Source: JBPBQZ01 sp050955105
GTDB taxonomy: Bacteria; Pseudomonadota; Gammaproteobacteria; Burkholderiales; Burkholderiaceae
Direction of reading: 5' to 3'
Length of the DNA stretch: 64,000 bases
Assembly: GCA_050955105.1 (NCBI GenBank)
Contig: JBPBQZ010000002.1
Span: 28,792 to 92,791 of the forward strand
Shown here: in pieces, positions 60,169 through 64,000 of the stretch
Layout of the letters: every line of letters starts with the position of its first letter
How positions within the stretch are numbered: the first letter of the stretch is position 1
The notes under the pieces: model-generated
The model's input: only the letters and a program-made list of their open reading frames with translations
Databases searched by the model: none
What the model was told of the DNA's origin: nothing
Program-made: the position numbers and the translations under genes

Positions 60169-60933
60169 TTATTGCGAAGCGCCGTCACCGTCTTCGGCAG
60201 GGCCGACATCTGCCGGGTCGCTGTCGCTGGGTCCGCTATCACTGGGCCCGCTATCGCTCGATGGCAAATTGGCCAGTCCCGCACCTGCCGCATATTGGTA
60301 GAGTTCGGCGTCGCGCTTGAAACCCAGTTTGCGTTTTGCATTGCTTTTCTGCGTGCTGATGGTCTTCACGCTCCGATGCAGGCTTTCAGCGATTTCGGAA
60401 ATACACATACCCGAGACGAACAATCGCACAACCTCCGATTCGCGCTTGCTCAAGGTCACGGTTGCGCGTAGCGACCGTTCGTCTACACACGCCTCCTGAA
60501 AGGCCTCGCGAGTAGACGGACCAAGAAACATTCGTCCATCCATTACAGCCAGCACCGCGGTAGCAATCTGTCCGGTATCTTCGTTCTTGTTCAAGACCCC
60601 TTTCACGCCGACGTCTTGCAGACGCTGCAGAATGCCGACGTTTTCCAGCATCGTCAAAACGATAACCTTCAAGTCTGGAAACTTGCGGCCCAGATAGGCA
60701 ATGAAGGGAAGCCCATCGCCGTAGGCACCGCCAGGCATGGCCAGGTCAGTTATCAATACATCACATGGCGAAGCTTGCAGCAACGCCACGACCTCGGTCG
60801 AGTTGCTCGCCTTGCCGACTACCTCGATGTGCCTGCCAGTCGTGGAAGTCGCATGCCTGGAAAGCGCCAAGTCGGTACCGAAAAGAATCAGCGGATGATC
60901 GTCGGCAATCAATACCCGGATTATTTGCGTCAT
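60169..60933 (-). CDS. RcsB-like response regulator with a repeat tail
   Basis: A 254-residue NarL/FixJ-family regulator. The receiver has the acidic pair Asp11-Asp12, phospho-acceptor Asp63 (ITDLAMPGGAYGDG) and a conserved Lys in the KNED region; ITDLAMPGGAYGDGLPFI closely resembles RcsB. The LuxR-type HTH (LSKRESEVVRLFVSGMCISEIAESLHRSVKTISTQKSNAKRKLG) lies near 158-205. A C-terminal tail of about 35 residues has the repeat SDSGP two to three times (15-base DNA units) and ends in acidic residues. No histidine kinase or phosphotransfer gene is adjacent, so it is an orphan here. Confidence 0.9.
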   Translation of the reverse strand: MTQIIRVLIADDHPLILFGTDLALSRHATSTTGRHIEVVGKASNSTEVVALLQASPCDVLITDLAMPGGAYGDGLPFIAYLGRKFPDLKVIVLTMLENVGILQRLQDVGVKGVLNKNEDTGQIATAVLAVMDGRMFLGPSTREAFQEACVDERSLRATVTLSKRESEVVRLFVSGMCISEIAESLHRSVKTISTQKSNAKRKLGFKRDAELYQYAAGAGLANLPSSDSGPSDSGPSDSDPADVGPAEDGDGASQ

Positions 60934-60982
60934 GTGTCACCCGCCCTTCAAGTCTTTACATCTAATTGTTTTAGACCGCTCA

Positions 60983-61025
60983 TGGATAACTCGCACAGGA
61001 CATCAAACTAGAAGAGAGTTATCCA
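60983..61025. repeat. 10-bp inverted repeat upstream of the RcsB-like gene
   Basis: TGGATAACTC (60983-60992) pairs perfectly with GAGTTATCCA (61016-61025), with a 23-base spacer, 50-92 bases before the regulator start. AAAATTTTTGC follows on the plus side. It could be an operator for self-control, or a weak terminator-like hairpin. Confidence 0.5.
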
Positions 61026-61288
61026 AAATTTTTGCTCGTCGATTAGCCACTGTGAATCAGCCAGCTGGATGAACAAGTTCGTCGCGAGGGTAGCATCCCA
61101 TACGTTCGCAGCGCCGAATACAGAAAACATCTCACCGCCTGCTGGTTGACTGTTCCGGAATTCTGCGGACCGAGCCATCATAGGCGACATGATAGACTTC
61201 AAGCACCCGACACGTTAGGCGCCGCTTCCCGGCGGCGTCCAAGCCATTTGGCCACGCTTTCCCAACGGGAATTTTGGCCACTCAATCC

Positions 61289-61972
61289 ATGCATGCCCTC
61301 GGCGTTTCAAACTGCTGCTCCGGTTCACTCGGCGAAAGGCTCGACGCCTCAGTGCTTCGTCGAGAGCGGGTTCGACCATTGGGGCGGCGCGGCGTTTCCT
61401 CGAAATTGGTTTTTTTTGCGCTATTCTGCCTCGCGACATATCTGGCGTCGACGCGCAGCTATGCGCAAGACTCGTTTGTAGTGTCTGCTCCTGGTCTTCA
61501 CGACGGCGGAATGGTGAGCCCCCAGCAACTCTATGACCGCGGTGGTTGCCACGGCGCAAACATCTCTCCGGCATTGAATTGGCAGCATGCGCCGGCCGGC
61601 ACCAAGAGTTTTGCCGTCACCGTTTTCGATCCAGATGCGCCGGGTCGGGGGTGGTGGCATTGGGCTGTCGCGAATATTCCCGCCAGCATCCACGCATTAC
61701 CCGCCAATGCCAGCGCTTCGGGAGCGCTCGCCGCGCTCGGCGCAATTCAGGCACGTAATGATTTTGACGATGAAGGCTATAGCGGTCCCTGTCCCCCGCC
61801 AGGCGCCGTGCACCACTACGACATCACCGTCTATGCATTGAAAGACGCGGCGCTCCCCGTCGTCGCAGGCAGGCCAGCGCTTTTTTTCGAGCACGAAATT
61901 CTTGATGCCGTGTTAGCTAAGGCCCGCATGCGTTTAAGCTTCCAGCGCGCACCCGGCGCCGGCGTAAAATAG
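61289..61972 (+). CDS. Exported PEBP / YbhB-YbcL family protein
   Basis: About 227 residues from ATG 61289 (a TTG at 61274 and later starts are possible). A hydrophobic segment (KLVFFALFCLATYLAST) ends in a cleavage-like AQ before DSFVVSAP. The PEBP domain has the ligand-pocket motif AVTVFDPDAPGRGWWHWAVANIP and GYSGPCPPPGAVHHYDITVYALK. Bacterial members resemble Raf-kinase-inhibitor folds and are of unclear function. The N terminus before the signal is long (about 37 residues) and may be mis-started. argC follows. Confidence 0.82.
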   Translation: MHALGVSNCCSGSLGERLDASVLRRERVRPLGRRGVSSKLVFFALFCLATYLASTRSYAQDSFVVSAPGLHDGGMVSPQQLYDRGGCHGANISPALNWQHAPAGTKSFAVTVFDPDAPGRGWWHWAVANIPASIHALPANASASGALAALGAIQARNDFDDEGYSGPCPPPGAVHHYDITVYALKDAALPVVAGRPALFFEHEILDAVLAKARMRLSFQRAPGAGVK

Positions 61973-62033
61973 CGCATTAACTATCGGAACGCGAAAACCT
62001 TCGCATTTTCCAATTCATTCTTTGGACAAAGTA

Positions 62034-62981
62034 ATGGCGGCGAAAGTATTTGTCGATGGACAGGAAGGCACGACCGGGCTCAAAATTTTCGAATATCTGC
62101 GCGAACGTGACGATATCGAATTGCTGCGTATCGACGAGGTGGCGCGCAAAGATCTCGACGCCCGGCGCACGCTGATCAATCAGTCCGACGTAACGTTTCT
62201 GTGCCTGCCCGACACCGCATCGCGGGAGTCGGTGTCGCTGGTCGACAACTCGAATACTTGCGTGATCGACGCCAGCACCGCATTCCGTACCGATCCAAGT
62301 TGGGCTTATGGCCTGCCCGAACTAGACCGCCAGCAGCGTGAGCAGATCAGACGCAGCAAGCGCATTGCCGTCCCTGGTTGTCACGCTTCTGCCTTTCTTC
62401 TGGCAGTGCGGCCGTTGGTCGCTGGCGGACTGCTCGCCCGCGACTATCCGTTATCGGCCTGCTCGCTTACCGGCTATAGCGGTGGCGGCAAGAAGATGAT
62501 TGCCGATTATGAAGGTCAGCAAGACGGGAAGCTGAACAGCCCGCGTCCCTATGCGCTCGGACTCGATCACAAGCACTTGCCTGAGATGAAAGTGCATGCG
62601 GGTCTTGCCATGCCGCCCGTGTTCGTCCCGGTCGTCGCTAATTTTCTGCAAGGACTGGCGGTCACCGTATATCTGCAGACATCGCATCTATCAGCCGGTG
62701 CGTCGCCCGCGGCGGTGCACAGTCAACTCAGTCGCTATTACGAGGGCGAGTCGTTCATCCGCGTCGCGCCTCTCGGCGACGCGCAAAATCTTGACAACGG
62801 ATTCTTCGACGTCGAAGCGTGCAACGGTACCAACCGAGTAGACTTATTCGTGTTCGGCAATGCCGAGCGCATCGCCGTTGTCGCCAGACTCGACAATCTT
62901 GGCAAAGGTGCATCGGGCGCCGCGATCCAATGCATGAATCTGCATTTGAGCGTGCGCGAAGACACTGGCCTTAAGCATTAA
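62034..62981 (+). CDS. argC: N-acetyl-gamma-glutamyl-phosphate reductase, short type
   Basis: A 315-residue type-2 ArgC. The nucleotide-binding motif is VFVDGQEGTTGLKIFEYL, the catalytic Cys is in IAVPGCHASAFLLAVRP and HLPEMKVHAGL follows in the substrate domain. It reduces N-acetylglutamyl phosphate in arginine synthesis. I use ATG 62034; a TTG at 62022 in frame is possible. Confidence 0.95.
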   Translation: MAAKVFVDGQEGTTGLKIFEYLRERDDIELLRIDEVARKDLDARRTLINQSDVTFLCLPDTASRESVSLVDNSNTCVIDASTAFRTDPSWAYGLPELDRQQREQIRRSKRIAVPGCHASAFLLAVRPLVAGGLLARDYPLSACSLTGYSGGGKKMIADYEGQQDGKLNSPRPYALGLDHKHLPEMKVHAGLAMPPVFVPVVANFLQGLAVTVYLQTSHLSAGASPAAVHSQLSRYYEGESFIRVAPLGDAQNLDNGFFDVEACNGTNRVDLFVFGNAERIAVVARLDNLGKGASGAAIQCMNLHLSVREDTGLKH

Positions 62982-63053
62982 TTGGAAAATATCAATTGAT
63001 GCAGGCGGTGCGGCGGCGCTGATCAACGGCGCCGGCGTCCGCTTCAATCCTGC

Positions 63054-63563
63054 TTAGTGATGATGCGTGTGGTCCGCCGCCGACGGTGCGTCGCGATCGA
63101 CCAACACCTGGCAGGCAGGACACAATCCCTTCAGCTCAATGTCGTCGTCCGCCAGCCGATAGCCTGCGTCATGGATTTTCCCGACCAGCGAGCGTTGCAG
63201 CGCTGGGTCGTGAAGTTCGGTGACTTCTCCGCAATGTTGGCAGACGATCAGGATGCCATGGCGACAGTGCGTCAAGTCATGGCAAACCGCGAACGCATTG
63301 ATCGATTCGATTTTGTGCACGAGGCGAGCCGACAAGAGAAAGTCGAGCGCGCGGTACACGGTTGGCGGCGCGGAGGATGGATGCACCTTTTTCATTTCAT
63401 CGAGAATCGCATACGCCTTGGTCGCCCTGCCCGAGGCCAGCAAAAGCTCGAGCACCTTCCGGCGTATCGGCGTCAGGCGTTGGCCACGATCGCGACAATA
63501 AGCCTCCGCCAGCGTCAGAGCGGCTTCATGTTCGTGCGTGTGATTTTCTGACGAAAGAGACAA
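63054..63563 (-). CDS. zur: Zinc uptake regulator, Fur family
   Basis: A 169-residue Fur-fold protein. The DNA-binding part has GQRLTPIRRKVLELLLASGRATKAYAILDEMKK and APPTVYRALDFL; the metal sites include CQHCGEV and CPAC, which Zur proteins keep for structural zinc. The C terminus ends in HTHHH. The start appears to be a TTG at 63563 without a good ribosome-binding site. Which metal it senses is inferred from the Zur-like cysteine pairs and motif order. Confidence 0.88.
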   Translation of the reverse strand: MSLSSENHTHEHEAALTLAEAYCRDRGQRLTPIRRKVLELLLASGRATKAYAILDEMKKVHPSSAPPTVYRALDFLLSARLVHKIESINAFAVCHDLTHCRHGILIVCQHCGEVTELHDPALQRSLVGKIHDAGYRLADDDIELKGLCPACQVLVDRDAPSAADHTHHH

Positions 63564-64000
63564 GTGGAGTACCCGCGATGAATAGTCTCTATATTACCAG
63601 CCTGGCGGCAGCGCCTGATTTTAGAGAAGAGCCGCGGCTTGCCGCCCACCCGCAAAGTATCAACTGACGGCGCGCCACCGCCGCTCAGTGCCACGCCGAC
63701 TCATCGTATCAAGTGGCGGGCTCGTCCCTCTCGCATTGCGGTCTTGATTTCCACATCGACGCGTCTGTTGCGAAAGGTTTCGCAGCGTCGACTTGGCCGC
63801 TGATGCCGATCTACTATTACAAACATCGGGTGAGCGGTTCTCGCGAATCTTCTCGCTGAAGACGCTCGAGTGGGTAGATCACTGCGCCTGATGATTTGTA
63901 ATCCGAATTTAACTCGATGTTCTGAGATTAGATCGTGCGCGTTGAGACATGTGGCTAAGCGGTGGTCGATCCGAAAATCATTGTTTAAAAAACGGCTTTA
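63564..64000. other. Right end of the window, upstream of zur
   Basis: About 437 bases, A+T-richer toward the end. No convincing gene. It holds a minus-strand 41-codon ORF with OmpA-like residues (63701-63826) and a 29-codon plus-strand ORF (63578-63667) without recognisable character. No Zur-box-like palindrome was found. Confidence 0.35.
63701..63826 (-). pseudogene. Possible remnant of an OmpA-family C terminus
   Basis: A minus-strand 41-codon ORF contains FRNRRVDVEIKTAMREGRA, which resembles the NRRVEV-type end of OmpA-like peptidoglycan-binding domains. Nothing upstream in the frame extends it into a full domain, and stop codons lie close by. It could equally be chance. Confidence 0.25.

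Noticed and set aside
63578..63667. A 29-codon ORF divergent from zur
   Set aside because: It has a weak GGAG at a long spacing and no recognisable residues or helix. Not enough support to call a gene.

Overview
The window is a GC-rich (about 60% by eye), densely coding stretch of a betaproteobacterial chromosome, most likely Burkholderiaceae (Burkholderia, Paraburkholderia or Mycetohabitans-like). The reasons are the order rpoN-hpf-ptsN-hprK-rapZ-LON-mutY-mutM-TPR-lolB-ispE-tRNA-Gln-prs-rplY-pth, the proteobacterial-type gshA beside gshB, the PTS block IIA-ptsH-ptsI next to them, and a cox cluster carrying DUF2970, DUF2909 and DUF2244 genes. I see no insertion sequence, prophage, CRISPR array, rRNA or toxin-antitoxin locus. 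Placement is by protein and gene-order recognition only; no search was run.

Layout. 1-5000: tail of rpoN, hpf, nitrogen-PTS IIA, HPr kinase, RapZ and a LON-domain protein. 5000-13400: base-excision repair genes mutY/mutM reading left, then a TPR protein, lolB, ispE, tRNA-Gln(TTG), prs, rplY and pth reading right. 13400-15050: ferredoxin, coaD and rsmD reading left. 15270-20950: ftsY, ybiB, a probable leucine leader and leuA, and rpoH. 20990-22080: a lipoprotein with a ParB/sulfiredoxin-like motif. 22420-25640: cytochrome bd oxidase (cydP-cydA-cydB-cydX). 25720-35270: a leftward cluster for an aa3-type oxidase and haem A synthesis (DUF2244, ctaC, ctaD, small assembly gene, DUF2970, ctaE, SURF1, a thioredoxin-like protein, ctaA, ctaB, SCO). 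35470-43840: a methyltransferase, comF, trmL, gpsA, secB, grxC, rhodanese, gpmA, ctpA and moeB/thiF. 43870-51190, leftward: ptsI, ptsH, EIIA-Man, gshB, gshA, amtB and glnK. 51740-64000: ubiK, comM, a lipoprotein, a TlpA-like thioredoxin, a giant indolepyruvate ferredoxin oxidoreductase, pyrE, an RcsB-like regulator, a PEBP-family protein, argC and zur.

How the parts fit. The PTS proteins EI, HPr (with His15 and Ser46), EIIA-Man, EIIA-Ntr and HPr kinase are all here without any sugar permease, so this looks like a regulatory phosphorelay. Two terminal oxidases lie side by side. The aa3 cluster has its haem and copper assembly genes but lacks ctaG (cox11) at its usual place between ctaD and ctaE.

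The window is mostly conserved housekeeping. The strongest non-routine signals are a 23-codon ORF rich in rare leucine codons behind a near-consensus promoter upstream of leuA, the missing ctaG, an orphan RcsB-like regulator with a repeat tail and an upstream inverted repeat, a ParB/Srx-like lipoprotein, a long inverted repeat between tRNA-Gln and prs, and an extended EIIA-Man tail overlapping ptsH. I do not see a convincing wholly new multi-gene system.
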